A program made the translations under genes and the position numbers. A stretch of DNA of 64,000 bases from Bacteriovoracales bacterium. Its GTDB lineage: Bacteria > Bdellovibrionota > Bacteriovoracia > Bacteriovoracales > Bacteriovoracaceae. The notes under the pieces are model-generated. The model searched no databases. It saw only the letters and a list, made by a program, of their open reading frames with translations, and had not been told where the DNA came from. How positions within the stretch are numbered: the first letter of the stretch is position 1; every line of letters starts with the position of its first letter. This document shows positions 27,138 through 37,100 of this stretch, one piece after another. The stretch spans positions 24,083 through 88,082 of the forward strand of contig JAOMEV010000005.1 in assembly GCA_028346125.1 (NCBI GenBank), read 5' to 3'.

Positions 27138-28210
27138 AAAGTTCACTCTTTTTAAAATACTCTGATAAAGAAATCGATTCTCTATTAGGCATCAACCCTA
27201 ATAAAGTTGAAAGTGAACTCTCCGGTGGAACTCCTGAAACTTATATTGGAAAGGGCCTTTTACCTGAGGCCCTCTTTACGTCTTATAAAGACTGCTACCA
27301 GATCCTCTCATCACTCCAAACAAGGCCTGGAGAAACCCTTATAGATTTAGGGGCAGGAATTGGAAGAATGGCGATAACAGCTGCGCTATTCTTTCCTCAT
27401 TTAAAAGTTAAATCCATTGAAATCGTCAAGGAAAGGCTTGATCTAGGAATAAAAGTCTATAAAAAAATGGGTCTACCAATAGATGGTTTTATTAATGAAC
27501 GCTTTGAAAAAGTTGATCTTCAAACACCTCATTATATTTTCCTTTACTTACCAACAGACTCGTCTCTTAAAAAAGTCATGTATACCTTAAAAAAAATCGA
27601 AGCCCCCTTAACTCTCATAGCTATAGAATCTCATGGAGACCTTCTTCCCTCTTTGACAAAAAATTATCCCTGGCTGAAAAAACAGAAAAAAACCTTAAAA
27701 ACTTTTTCAAAACGATGGGACGAAAGCATCTCTTTTTTTAAAACTATTCCAGAATTAAAAACCTTCCTTCAAGAAGAAAAGGACCTCTATAAAAAGATTT
27801 TTGAAAACCTCGAAAAAAATGGTCGCGTTGAAATCAAAGATATTCCTATAAAGTGGAGACACACTTTCTTACTCGAACTATCAGAGTCAAAAAAATATGA
27901 ACTTGTTATTGAAGATCAAGATATTGGAATGGATAAAAAATATTTTTGGTTGGCCTCGACTTACCAATTAAAAAACTCTTTAAAAAATAACTACCAAGCA
28001 AACTTTCCTGAAAGAGAGTTTTCTATCGAGCAAATTTCTTCAATTATAAAAACAGATCCGTCACTAAATAAATGGAGAGAACTTCGTTTTCAAGACAGCT
28101 CTTTTTATTCCTTTGGAAAAATTCGAAAAATAATTATTTCTCCTAAAAAATCTATTGAGTTTTCTATAAAAGGACGTGTTCTTCTTGATGAACTCAATAA
28201 AAATTTATGA
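27119..28210 (+). CDS. Class I SAM-dependent methyltransferase
   Basis: 363 residues, cytoplasmic. Motif I is ETLIDLGAGIGRMAITAAL (about 74-92), with SIEIVKERLDLG as the acidic motif II and PHYIFLYLP as motif IV. A long C-terminal region of about 180 residues has no recognisable domain and may select the substrate. The IDLGAGIGR...E...R sequence resembles Dot1-like and rRNA/protein methyltransferases. It begins inside the 3' end of the preceding gene. Confidence 0.7.
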   Translation: MFSDKIKSSLFLKYSDKEIDSLLGINPNKVESELSGGTPETYIGKGLLPEALFTSYKDCYQILSSLQTRPGETLIDLGAGIGRMAITAALFFPHLKVKSIEIVKERLDLGIKVYKKMGLPIDGFINERFEKVDLQTPHYIFLYLPTDSSLKKVMYTLKKIEAPLTLIAIESHGDLLPSLTKNYPWLKKQKKTLKTFSKRWDESISFFKTIPELKTFLQEEKDLYKKIFENLEKNGRVEIKDIPIKWRHTFLLELSESKKYELVIEDQDIGMDKKYFWLASTYQLKNSLKNNYQANFPEREFSIEQISSIIKTDPSLNKWRELRFQDSSFYSFGKIRKIIISPKKSIEFSIKGRVLLDELNKNL

Positions 28211-28312
28211 AAAAATAAATAAACATTATCAAATCATTCTAAATTTAACCTTTCTTTAGCTCTTACAAATTAAAATTAAGTTATAATCTTCCTACAAAAA
28301 TAGAGGTTTTTT

Positions 28313-29707
28313 ATGAAAAATAATTATTATTTGGTTCCCTATCTTATCTTTTTTTTAGTCACTATGGGGTGTAAACCTCAAGGTGATGATAGAGTCTATG
28401 GTGATTGGTATGAACCTTTCCAGGGTCAAAAAGTTACCTTTAAAAAGGATAAAAGTGTTGACTGGTTTGGAAAGAGTGGAACCTTTGAATTCAAAAAAAA
28501 TAGCAACTTCTTTTGTGGTATGAGTAAGCTTGGTTGTCCAGATGGAGAAGTGCAAGTTAAAGTTTCTAAACAAAACTTTCGTATTGCTTATCAATTTAAA
28601 GAGGACAAACCTGATCGGTGGGGAATGTCTTTCAGGGCATATGGTGGAAAATTAAAGATGGCCACGCTTTCTTCTAATAAAATTGCCCACGGATTAACTT
28701 TAAGTAGATATAAGCTAAAGTCAATTCCATTTAATTCCTCCAATCTTATCCAGACCGATATTCCCAACAAGCTTTTTTACAAATCTTTTTCGGCAATTGG
28801 TTCCCACAAAGGAACAGTTTATGGACAAATTCTGGATTTTGAAAAAAACCCCCTCCATTCTTATAACCCAGGTACCCACGCATGGAAAAAGGTTAATCTA
28901 CCAAAGCTTGATGATTCAAATATTTCCGTTGATATAAGGATAGGGAAAGACATACTCTTGTATGGACTCTCTGATTATAGTCACTTTTCTAAAAATGGCG
29001 GTAAAACCTGGAAAGAGGTTCCTGACTTCTACAGACATGGCCCCTATTCCACTACTGATAATATCTTAACATCAGGAATATATGTTCACGGCCCGCTTCT
29101 CTTTCAAATGATCCAAAAAGACTTCGACGATCACCAAAGAACAAGAGTATATGAACTTATAAAAATGGACCTGGAAGAGGACGAACTTGAATGGACAAAA
29201 AGTTGGCACATTTCAACATTCCAAGAACATGAAAACGACTTGGATCTTGCCTTTCTCGAAAAAACAAATGACATCCTTATTTTTGCAAGAAATAAAAGTG
29301 AAAAAAACATACACCATAGCTCTGACGGAGCTGAATCTTGGAATATTCTTAATGATCCAATTTCTGAAAAAATAGCAAGAACCGAAAGCCATTATTATCA
29401 AATCAAAAACTCCTCATCAAGTCTCATTGCCTTACCCTATTCAGGTACTGCCTATTGGTTTAGGGGAGAGACAGATGAATGGAAGAAAATCAGTGAAAAA
29501 ATTGACTACAGTTCAGAAATTCACCATGACAACCTTTGGTTTATTGATGATTGGCAAATATACAAAATGGACTTCGAAGGAAACAAAAAAAAGATTGGAG
29601 AAAGGCTCCCCCCATCAGACTTTGATACACCATTTATTAAACCGACTGACGAAGCCGTTTTTCTAAATTTTTTCGTCAATTGGGAAATCAAAAAAGACCT
29701 TTATTAA
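28313..29707 (+). CDS. Lipoprotein with BNR/Asp-box-like propeller repeats
   Basis: 464 residues with lipobox VTMGC (Cys20) and an AGAGG site. An N-terminal part of about 100 residues has small beta strands; the rest contains Asp-box-like repeats such as FSKNGGKTWKEV and HSSDGAESWNIL, which mark sialidase-type or WD-like beta-propellers. No sialidase arginine triad can be assigned. Probably a membrane-tethered periplasmic or surface binding protein. Confidence 0.65.
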   Translation: MKNNYYLVPYLIFFLVTMGCKPQGDDRVYGDWYEPFQGQKVTFKKDKSVDWFGKSGTFEFKKNSNFFCGMSKLGCPDGEVQVKVSKQNFRIAYQFKEDKPDRWGMSFRAYGGKLKMATLSSNKIAHGLTLSRYKLKSIPFNSSNLIQTDIPNKLFYKSFSAIGSHKGTVYGQILDFEKNPLHSYNPGTHAWKKVNLPKLDDSNISVDIRIGKDILLYGLSDYSHFSKNGGKTWKEVPDFYRHGPYSTTDNILTSGIYVHGPLLFQMIQKDFDDHQRTRVYELIKMDLEEDELEWTKSWHISTFQEHENDLDLAFLEKTNDILIFARNKSEKNIHHSSDGAESWNILNDPISEKIARTESHYYQIKNSSSSLIALPYSGTAYWFRGETDEWKKISEKIDYSSEIHHDNLWFIDDWQIYKMDFEGNKKKIGERLPPSDFDTPFIKPTDEAVFLNFFVNWEIKKDLY

Positions 29708-29731
29708 GCATAAGTAAATTGTTGATAAAAA

Positions 29732-29914
29732 CTATTTTTTCTTTTTTTTCTCTTCCTCTTCTTCTTTCCGTGCGATGTCCGGATTCATTCCACGACCTTT
29801 CGTCACACCATCAACACCAGAGTCAATACTTGCTGGCATCCTACTTTCTTTACTACAAGAAGTGAAAAGCGACATCGTAAGCAGCAAGAGGACCGAAAAA
29901 CGTGCTAATTTCAT
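29732..29914 (-). CDS. Small lipoprotein with charged tail
   Basis: 60 residues: signal peptide with lipobox LFTSC (Cys20), a short linker MPASIDSGVDGVTKGRGMNPDIAR, and an end of alternating glutamate then lysine runs (EEEEEKKKKK). TAGG precedes the ATG. It converges with the propeller lipoprotein gene. Small lipoproteins with charged tails often contact peptidoglycan or the membrane; nothing more can be said. Confidence 0.65.
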   Translation of the reverse strand: MKLARFSVLLLLTMSLFTSCSKESRMPASIDSGVDGVTKGRGMNPDIARKEEEEEKKKKK

Positions 29915-29927
29915 GAGTACCTACCCG

Positions 29928-29960
29928 AAAAAAGTTACCTTTTCCTTCGGTACCTTTTTT
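29928..29960 (+). terminator. Imperfect hairpin with T tract
   Basis: AAAAAAGTTACC and GGTACCTTTTTT pair at 11 of 12 positions around a 9-base loop. It could terminate plus-strand transcription from the propeller gene, reading across the antisense lipoprotein gene. Alternatively it sits in the leader of that small lipoprotein gene. Confidence 0.4.
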
Positions 29961-30073
29961 AATTTTAATTAGTGTTGTTAATACCGTTACCTTTAACTCT
30001 ACTTTAGGTTTACATTAGAACCCCGATAAATTAAGGATATTTAATTCAAATAAAAAAATTAAGGACCTTTGAA

Positions 30074-31729
30074 ATGGACAATTCAGAAAAAAGTCTTCTC
30101 TCACAATCAATACCTTCAATCATCCTTCTGGTGGTACTTATTGTTATTGGGATCGTTATGGACCAGATTGGCCAAAATATTCATTGGCCAGGTTATCTCT
30201 CCATGGTTTTTTTCTATGCCCTCGTCTTCATTGTTGGAACCTACGCCGCCCACGTTGGAAGAAAAAAACAACAGACCTTAAATACGGACTCCACTGACAC
30301 CATGATGCTCGCCGGTCGATCCGTCCCTCTTATGATGGCCATTTTTACAATGAGTGCCACTTGGGTTGGCGGAGGCTATATTAACGGTACTGCTGAATAC
30401 ACGACTTCATGGGGCCTGGTTTGGGTTCAAGCCCCATGGGGATACGCTTTAAGTTTAATTTTAGGAGGACTCTTTTTTGCTAAAAAAATGAGGCGACATG
30501 AATTCAAAACCATGCTCGACCCTTTTGAACATCGCTACGGACGAGTCGTTGCTGGCATACTCTATATCCCTGCTTTAATGGGAGAAACTTTTTGGACAGC
30601 TGCTATTTTAACGGCCCTTGGTTCTACCTTTGGAACCGTTTTAGGTCTTGATTTTACTCCATCAATCATTCTCTCTGCTGCCGTTGCCATCGCTTACACG
30701 GCCTTAGGTGGTTTATGGGCGGTTGCTTTAACTGATATGATTCAAATGATTCTTCTTTTACTGGGTCTTTTCTTAGTTCTCCCTTTTGCTCTAGAGCATG
30801 TTGGTGGCTGGGATATGGCCTGGGCCAATTATGAAAAAAAATTAGGCGCTGCTGCTTCCCTTTTTCCCTCTAAAGAGGCCCTTGGAAATTATTATTACAA
30901 CTGGTGGGATTACGCTCTTCTTCTTATTTTTGGAGGTATTCCCTGGCATGTTTATTTTCAGAGAGTACTTTCTTCCAAGGATGAAGACACAGCTCAAAAG
31001 CTTTCTATTATAGCAGGCTTCGTTTGTATTCTTGCGGCCATACCGGCCGTGATGATTGGAGTTATAGGAAATGTGGTTGATTGGACAAGTGTCGGTCTCG
31101 CCTCAGCTCCAGAAGCCGCCCAAGTTCTTCCCAATGTTGTTCGTTACCTCACAAACCCTTGGGTGGCCACGATAGGGCTTGGGGCCATTGCAGCTGCTGT
31201 CATGAGCTCCGTTGACTCTTCTATTCTCTCTGCTTCTTCAATGGCCGGTTGGAATGTGTTTCGACCACTCTATGCTCACTTTAAGAAAAAAGAAGTCCAA
31301 CCAAAATCTCTTGCAAAAGTCATTCAAGGCTGTATCTGGATTGTAGGTATTGCTGCCACATTAATTGCTTTAAGAAAGGGAAGTGTTTACGCCTTATGGT
31401 TTCTCTGTAGCGACTTTGTCTACTGTATTTTATTTCCTCAACTCGTATTGGCCCTCTTTGATAATAAGGCCAACACCATAGGAAGTGTTACAGGCTTTAT
31501 TGTCGCTGTCATTATTCGTTTTGGTGGAGGGGAAGCAACACTTGGGATTCCTGACTTTTTTGAATACCACAAGCTTTTTGGGATGCCAGAACTTGTCGAT
31601 GGTGAAAAAGGTCTTTTCCCCTTTAGAACGATGGCGATGCTTTCTAGTCTTATAACTATTATGGTGGTTTCTAGACTTACTCAGAAAATGAGCCCACCAA
31701 AACCTTTAACTTTACCTGAAAAAAAATAA
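30074..31729 (+). CDS. Sodium:solute symporter resembling high-affinity choline transporters
   Basis: 551 residues, about thirteen membrane helices. SSS family. The stretch TMSATWVGGGYINGTAEY, the GLVW.QAPWGY.LSLILGGLFFAKKMR run and TMLDPFEHRYG follow the pattern I know from animal CHT1/SLC5A7 choline transporters rather than bacterial proline or sugar symporters. It probably imports choline or a related quaternary amine with Na+. AGGA lies before the ATG. No betaine-synthesis genes are adjacent. Confidence 0.82.
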   Translation: MDNSEKSLLSQSIPSIILLVVLIVIGIVMDQIGQNIHWPGYLSMVFFYALVFIVGTYAAHVGRKKQQTLNTDSTDTMMLAGRSVPLMMAIFTMSATWVGGGYINGTAEYTTSWGLVWVQAPWGYALSLILGGLFFAKKMRRHEFKTMLDPFEHRYGRVVAGILYIPALMGETFWTAAILTALGSTFGTVLGLDFTPSIILSAAVAIAYTALGGLWAVALTDMIQMILLLLGLFLVLPFALEHVGGWDMAWANYEKKLGAAASLFPSKEALGNYYYNWWDYALLLIFGGIPWHVYFQRVLSSKDEDTAQKLSIIAGFVCILAAIPAVMIGVIGNVVDWTSVGLASAPEAAQVLPNVVRYLTNPWVATIGLGAIAAAVMSSVDSSILSASSMAGWNVFRPLYAHFKKKEVQPKSLAKVIQGCIWIVGIAATLIALRKGSVYALWFLCSDFVYCILFPQLVLALFDNKANTIGSVTGFIVAVIIRFGGGEATLGIPDFFEYHKLFGMPELVDGEKGLFPFRTMAMLSSLITIMVVSRLTQKMSPPKPLTLPEKK

Positions 31730-31731
31730 AC

Positions 31732-32709
31732 CTATTGCCAAAATTCGATATTTTTTAAAAGTCCCCGTCGGCCCGTTCTCTCAAGGGCCGACCCTTTAAA
31801 AGATCTTTTAAATTCACGGTTACTCATTCCCTTTAAATCCTCGATAACATTTTCCACCGGTCTTTTTAAAAAGAAATCAATAAGGGGAGAATCCAGTTCC
31901 TTTTCAGCGTTAAGGGATTTTTTATTCCAAGGACAGACGTCCTGACAAATATCACAACCAAAGATTTCTCCTTGGGCCTTTTCCATCCCTTCTGGGGCCA
32001 CCTTATCTTCTTTAAAAAGCTCTATCGTATAGGTACTAATGCACTTTGAGGCACTCAAAGTTTTAGAGAGGGGATCAATGGCCTGTGTTGGACAAAGATC
32101 AATACAGCGTGTGCAAGTACCACAGTGATCTAACTCCCTTGTCTTTTGCTTAATATCCAATTTTTCGCTTAGGAAAAGGGCCCCAATCATTAAAAAGCTC
32201 CCCTCCTTTCTTGAAATAAACATGGAGTTTTTTCCAAACCAACCTAAACCGGCCCTGAAGGCCAAATCTCTTTCAAGAACAGGCTGAATATCCAAAGAAT
32301 AAGAAAAGAGGCAGCTAGGATAAAGTTCTTTAACCTTTTCAGATATTTGTTTAAGGCCATCTCTCAATTTTACGTGGTAATCCTCCCCCTGAAACCCAAG
32401 AGCATAAGAGGCCATTTTTAGCCCATTTGAATTGGGGTTGTTTTCATAAAAATTATTTAACTGTGCTTTTTTATCAGAGTAGGAAAAAAGAAAAACCAGA
32501 CTGGACTTAAACTCTGGAAAAAAATGTCTAATATCGGCCCTCTTATCTTTTCTCTCATCGGCCAAATAATTTAAAGGGCCATGGCCTTCATTTTGAACCC
32601 ACTGATCGTAATGATCAAAGCTCAAAGGACAAGGGTCTTCAGTATATCCCCAATCAACGATGTGGAGATCATTAAGAAAAGAGGGAGAAAAAACATCATG
32701 TAGCGTCAT
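31732..32709 (-). CDS. queG: Epoxyqueuosine reductase
   Basis: 325 residues. QueG performs the last step of queuosine synthesis, reducing epoxyqueuosine in tRNA with cobalamin and two [4Fe-4S] clusters. The cluster motifs are CGTCTRCIDLCP and CDICQDVCP. LDIQPVLERDLAFRAGLGWFGKNSM is the usual core signature. Another step enzyme, queF, lies at 49267-49800, but the two are not linked. It ends two bases from the converging symporter gene. Confidence 0.95.
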   Translation of the reverse strand: MTLHDVFSPSFLNDLHIVDWGYTEDPCPLSFDHYDQWVQNEGHGPLNYLADERKDKRADIRHFFPEFKSSLVFLFSYSDKKAQLNNFYENNPNSNGLKMASYALGFQGEDYHVKLRDGLKQISEKVKELYPSCLFSYSLDIQPVLERDLAFRAGLGWFGKNSMFISRKEGSFLMIGALFLSEKLDIKQKTRELDHCGTCTRCIDLCPTQAIDPLSKTLSASKCISTYTIELFKEDKVAPEGMEKAQGEIFGCDICQDVCPWNKKSLNAEKELDSPLIDFFLKRPVENVIEDLKGMSNREFKRSFKGSALERTGRRGLLKNIEFWQ

Positions 32710-32752
32710 AGGAAGGCAAGCTACCCTATTTGACCAGTTCTATCAAGAAACT

Positions 32753-34192
32753 TTAGCTTGGTGGGTTATTTTTGATCACCTCAACGCGGATAGAGTTTGA
32801 AGACCCTTTGGAAAAAAACTTCCCATCCCCTCTGGTAAAGACAATCTTATCGCCGCCTTGTAGCCCTAAATCCTCTTTTATCATATACAAAACATCATTT
32901 TGAAGACTTAGGCTGTCCTCGTCATATTCTGTTAGATAGAAAGGATGAACACCCCAATAAAGACAGATTCTACGCACCGTTTCTATATTGTTTGTAATTC
33001 CTAATACAGGGGTTGTTGGTCTAAATCGGGACATTCTCAAGCAAGAGTTTCCACTTTCAGTGACAGATAAAATTCTTTTGGCCCCCGTTTTTTCTGCGAC
33101 TAAAGACGCCGAAAGCATAACAGCGGAGTCGACTGACGACAGGTCCATTTCTTTGATCAAAGGCCTGGGCTTGGGGATTTTCTCAGCTTCATTAATAATG
33201 GAAGACATCATCTTAACCGCTTCAATAGGAAATTTTCCTGATGCCGTCTCCCCACTAAGCATAAGTGCATCTGTCCCATCCCAAACAGCATTGGCCACAT
33301 CACTGGACTCGGCCCTTGTAGGATAAACATGAGAGATCATCGACTCGAGCATCTGCGTAGCAGTAATAACAGGAACACCTCTTCTGTTACATTTTGTAAT
33401 AATCTCTTTTTGAATGGAGGGAACCAAATGATTGCCGACTTCAACTCCCATATCTCCTCGCGCTACCATAATGACATCGGTAACTTCCATTATCTCATCG
33501 AGGTTTTCAACAGCTTGGGGTTTCTCTATTTTGGCAACAATCGGTATATGAAGCTTTAATTTGTGCAAAATATTCATTACGTGGAGAATATCTTCTTTTT
33601 TTCTGACAAAACTCAAGGCCACATAATCAATTTCTTGAGTCAGACCAAACATGAGGTCCTCGTGATCTTTCTTGGTAAAACTTGGGGCACTCACATCTGC
33701 ATCAGGAAGATTAATTCCCTTATTCGACTTTAGCTCCCCCCCTACCTGAATCTTAATTTTATACACATCTCGGTCCCTAGAAAGGGCCTTGGCCGTAATA
33801 TAACCATCATCAAAAAGAATTCTCGTTCCATCTTCGCAGTCATTAACTAGATCTTCATAAATGGTAGGAATAAAGCAATCTTTATATTCAGGATACTGAT
33901 CCTTAACATCTGAATGGCCTATAACCCAAGTGGAACCATCTTCCAACTTTAGAGGACTGGTTAACTTATCAACTCTAATTTTAGGGCCTTGAAGGTCCAG
34001 GAGAATGGCCACTTCCCTTTCAACTAGACGGGAAGCCTCACGGACATTTTTTATGACCTGCTCATGGCCCTCATGGGTTCCATGACTCATATTGATACGG
34101 GCCACGTTAAGCCCGGCCCTTATTAACTCAGCAATTTTATCTACACTGTCAGAGGAAGGACCCAATGTCCCAACAATTTTGGCCTTTCTCAT
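32753..34192 (-). CDS. pyk: Pyruvate kinase
   Basis: 479 residues, normal length. Final ATP-forming step of glycolysis. Visible signatures: KIVGTLGPSS at the start, NMSHGTHE, the catalytic-lysine region VAKIEKPQAVENLDEI, metal-site ARGDMGVEV and the TATQMLESMI segment. AAGGAAGATGTA precedes the ATG. It lies 43 bases upstream of queG on the same strand. Confidence 0.97.
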   Translation of the reverse strand: MRKAKIVGTLGPSSDSVDKIAELIRAGLNVARINMSHGTHEGHEQVIKNVREASRLVEREVAILLDLQGPKIRVDKLTSPLKLEDGSTWVIGHSDVKDQYPEYKDCFIPTIYEDLVNDCEDGTRILFDDGYITAKALSRDRDVYKIKIQVGGELKSNKGINLPDADVSAPSFTKKDHEDLMFGLTQEIDYVALSFVRKKEDILHVMNILHKLKLHIPIVAKIEKPQAVENLDEIMEVTDVIMVARGDMGVEVGNHLVPSIQKEIITKCNRRGVPVITATQMLESMISHVYPTRAESSDVANAVWDGTDALMLSGETASGKFPIEAVKMMSSIINEAEKIPKPRPLIKEMDLSSVDSAVMLSASLVAEKTGAKRILSVTESGNSCLRMSRFRPTTPVLGITNNIETVRRICLYWGVHPFYLTEYDEDSLSLQNDVLYMIKEDLGLQGGDKIVFTRGDGKFFSKGSSNSIRVEVIKNNPPS

Positions 34193-34257
34193 TACATCTT
34201 CCTTAATTATTGATTAAAGAAGTGACTGTATCATTTTATTCCTAAATGATCATCCTT

Positions 34258-35274
34258 TCATTTGGAAGACAATTCTCCGTCAATGATATCGGTAAATACT
34301 TTGATAGGATGGGCACCATTAATCATTTGTCCATTGATGAAAAAAGTCGGTGTTGATTTTACGCCCACAACCTTTCCTTCATCCATATCGGCCTTAACCC
34401 TTTTAGCGTATTTTTTACCTTCCAAACACGACTTAAAAGACTTCTCTTTGAGTCCAAGTCCCTTGGCCTTTGAAATAAGGTCTTCTTTTTTCAACATGTT
34501 TTGATTCTCAAACATATGATCGTGAAGCTTCCAAAAGTGGGCAACTCCCTGCTCATGCGCGCAAAGACTGGCCTCAGCTGCAGTTTGAGCATGTTTATGG
34601 AAAGGGAGTGGAAAGTTTTTAAAAACAACCTTAACTTTATCCCCGTATTTTTCTTTGATCTGCTTTAAAATTTTGGCCCCTTTAGCGCAGAAAGGGCATT
34701 GAAAGTCTGAAAATTCGACAAGAGTAACTTTAGCATTTTTATCCCCAAAAAAAGGAGATTGTCCAACAGCAACATTAAAAGTTGGACGACTTGGCCTTCC
34801 CAAGAGAACCTGAATTTTACCAGTTTTTTGCTGGGCCTGGAGCCAACTATCTATGAGTTCTTTTTTTAACTGGAAACTCAAAAATTTCTTAATTCTCTCT
34901 TTGGCGTAATCGTTTATTTGGGCCGCTGGAATTTTTCTTTCTTTAATAAAGGCCTTAATATCTGCCTTGCTTGGAGTACCTTTCCCTTTAAGAATGAACT
35001 TTTCCAGGTATTGATCATTGGTCAATCCGTTCTTTTTGGGGTCTGACCCCATGAAAGTTTTTAAAATTAAGGTCTTCAGCTTTTCTCTTTGAATTTCATA
35101 AACCTTCATTCTTGCTTCAAAAAGTTCGCTCTCTATCCCCTTTTCCAACTCTCCTTTGGTGATCTCTTTCCCATTAACCACAGCAATAACATCACCTTTC
35201 TTTGAGGCCATACTAGGGCCAGACAGAAAAAATAAAACAACTAGGCCCAAAATAAAACGAGAGGATCTTTGCAT
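34258..35274 (-). CDS. DsbA-family thiol protein with N-terminal SurA-like region
   Basis: 338 residues with a signal peptide (about 1-23). Residues about 28-150 have a SurA_N/PpiC-like helical pattern starting VIAVVNGKEITKGELE. A DsbA-like thioredoxin domain follows: VEFSDFQCPFCAKGAKIL has the CPFC active site, and VVGVKSTPTFFINGQ contains the cis-proline. It should catalyse or isomerise disulfide bonds in the periplasm, fitting the many cysteine-rich exported proteins in this window. AAGGAG precedes the ATG. Confidence 0.9.
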   Translation of the reverse strand: MQRSSRFILGLVVLFFLSGPSMASKKGDVIAVVNGKEITKGELEKGIESELFEARMKVYEIQREKLKTLILKTFMGSDPKKNGLTNDQYLEKFILKGKGTPSKADIKAFIKERKIPAAQINDYAKERIKKFLSFQLKKELIDSWLQAQQKTGKIQVLLGRPSRPTFNVAVGQSPFFGDKNAKVTLVEFSDFQCPFCAKGAKILKQIKEKYGDKVKVVFKNFPLPFHKHAQTAAEASLCAHEQGVAHFWKLHDHMFENQNMLKKEDLISKAKGLGLKEKSFKSCLEGKKYAKRVKADMDEGKVVGVKSTPTFFINGQMINGAHPIKVFTDIIDGELSSK

Positions 35275-35330
35275 AAAAATCTCCTTAAAAAGATATATCT
35301 TCTTATTCTACAAAGGGGCCGTTAACTATT

Positions 35331-37100
35331 TCAAGAATTGAGTGTCATTTCTTCAATAAAATCTCGATAAACCTGACAATCGCCTAAAAGTTGAAGATGA
35401 CTGCCCTCAGAAACCAGTTTACCCCCCTCTAAAACGAGGATTTTATCGGCCCCCATGATTGTTTCCAAACGATGGGCCACAATAAAGGTCAGGGATTGTC
35501 CCTGAATGAGAAGGATCACTTCCCTTAAAGCACTTTCTAATTGAGAATCAAGTCCTGAAGAGATTTCATCGAAAAGGACAATTGTCTTTTTCAAATAACA
35601 AGACCTTATCGCACAAATCAATTGATTTTGCCCTAAAGATAATCCCCTAGGAGTAATTTCATCTTTAGGCCGTACTCCCCAGCTCTTAAGGTAAGGAATC
35701 TTTTCTTGAATCCAATTCCAAAAAGTATAAAAATCCTCATCGGGGCTTTCTTTAAGAGTAATATTAAAACTAAGAGGGGCCGAAAAAATGTGAGAGTCTT
35801 GAGAAACAATTCCCACTTGCTCTCTATAGCTAGCAAAAAGCTCTTTTTCTCCCCCAGTCAAATAAAGGTTCTCTGAGGCCCTCCCTCCTTCAAAAAAAAG
35901 ATGCCCCTGATCAAGTATAATGTGGCCCGCAATAATATTAAGAAGAGTTGATTTCCCTGATCCAGACAGCCCGACAATCCCAAAAAGTTCACCTCTTTTG
36001 GCCCTAAAGTTTATATTTTGAAGAGAAAAAGGTTCTCGCTCCTTTTCGTTTCTGTTGTTATAGCTAAAGTAAGGGACTTCAACTTCTAATGAGCGGAACA
36101 TCCTCTTCTCAACTTTTTTAGCAATATCTGTGACGTGCCCCTTTTCCAAGTCATCAGTGAACTCGCCAATTCTTTGAATCCCAGTAGCGGCCCTCTGAAT
36201 ATTGGCAATTTTTCCAGCTATACTTTTTATCGGGTTAATCGATCTCTGAATCGATTCAACAAGCGCCAAAATAATCGCAGCTTCTGTAATTTTTGAATAG
36301 GGAAAAATCAAAACAACCATGGCCAAAAAAATTGGATAGAGAGACTCGGCCAGGGAATAGTAACTGGCGTCCCAAACGTTGGCCTTCAGTTGCTTTTTAA
36401 GAAAGTCAGTAAAGCTCACTTCGGCCGTTTTGCTGGCATAATTTTGGTGATCAGTGTAATACATTTCTTCAAGACCACCAACAACATTGGCCACACTTTG
36501 ACCAACCATTCCCTTGGCCTTTCGAACACTGTGAAAAACACTCCTCATGTACTTGCCACCCCAGACAAGCCCAAAGGCCGCCAAAACTTCTGCAATAACT
36601 AAAGCAGTCCCTGTTATCTGGCTAATCCTCACAAAACTAAAAAGAAAAGAAACAACAAAAAAGATGTCAATAAAGATGGCCAGGGCCCCTGATGTGATGA
36701 GTTCTCTTATGGCCTGGCTGTCACTCATAATCCGTGCAATGATTTCACCCTGGGGGTATTCTCTTTCCTCTCGAAGGGAGCTTTTCGTATCAACATGTAA
36801 GAGCCATTTTTTAAAAACAAGGTTTCTCGTTTCAGCAATCACAAGTTTTATATATTTATTGAGGCATAGCTGATAAATGGATCTGATAATATAAACACCA
36901 AAAATAAAAAGTCCAAAAACTTTCATAGTCTGCAAAAAAAGGTCTCTATGTTCATAGTTTCTGGGAAATTGAATTAATAGTTCAGGTATTTTCATTCCCA
37001 AAAAAGAAGACATTCCCAAACAGATTAGAATCACGCCGATGCTTGGCCAGACTGCAGGGAAAAAGAAAAATTTAGATAAGTTGCTTTTCAAAATATTCAT
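35331..37100 (-). CDS. ABC exporter half-transporter, permease plus ATPase
   Basis: 589 residues from the ATG at 37100, preceded by AAAGAG and overlapping the previous gene by 29 bases. Six-helix membrane domain (about 1-310), then an ATPase: Walker A GLSGSGKSTL, Q-loop IVSQDS, Walker B IVLFDEISSGLD with the catalytic Glu, and H-loop VAHR. The signature is LSLGQ instead of LSGGQ. It pairs with the next gene as a heterodimer whose degenerate site would use this LSLGQ. Substrate unknown (lipid, peptide or drug). Confidence 0.9.
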   Translation of the reverse strand: MNILKSNLSKFFFFPAVWPSIGVILICLGMSSFLGMKIPELLIQFPRNYEHRDLFLQTMKVFGLFIFGVYIIRSIYQLCLNKYIKLVIAETRNLVFKKWLLHVDTKSSLREEREYPQGEIIARIMSDSQAIRELITSGALAIFIDIFFVVSFLFSFVRISQITGTALVIAEVLAAFGLVWGGKYMRSVFHSVRKAKGMVGQSVANVVGGLEEMYYTDHQNYASKTAEVSFTDFLKKQLKANVWDASYYSLAESLYPIFLAMVVLIFPYSKITEAAIILALVESIQRSINPIKSIAGKIANIQRAATGIQRIGEFTDDLEKGHVTDIAKKVEKRMFRSLEVEVPYFSYNNRNEKEREPFSLQNINFRAKRGELFGIVGLSGSGKSTLLNIIAGHIILDQGHLFFEGGRASENLYLTGGEKELFASYREQVGIVSQDSHIFSAPLSFNITLKESPDEDFYTFWNWIQEKIPYLKSWGVRPKDEITPRGLSLGQNQLICAIRSCYLKKTIVLFDEISSGLDSQLESALREVILLIQGQSLTFIVAHRLETIMGADKILVLEGGKLVSEGSHLQLLGDCQVYRDFIEEMTLNS

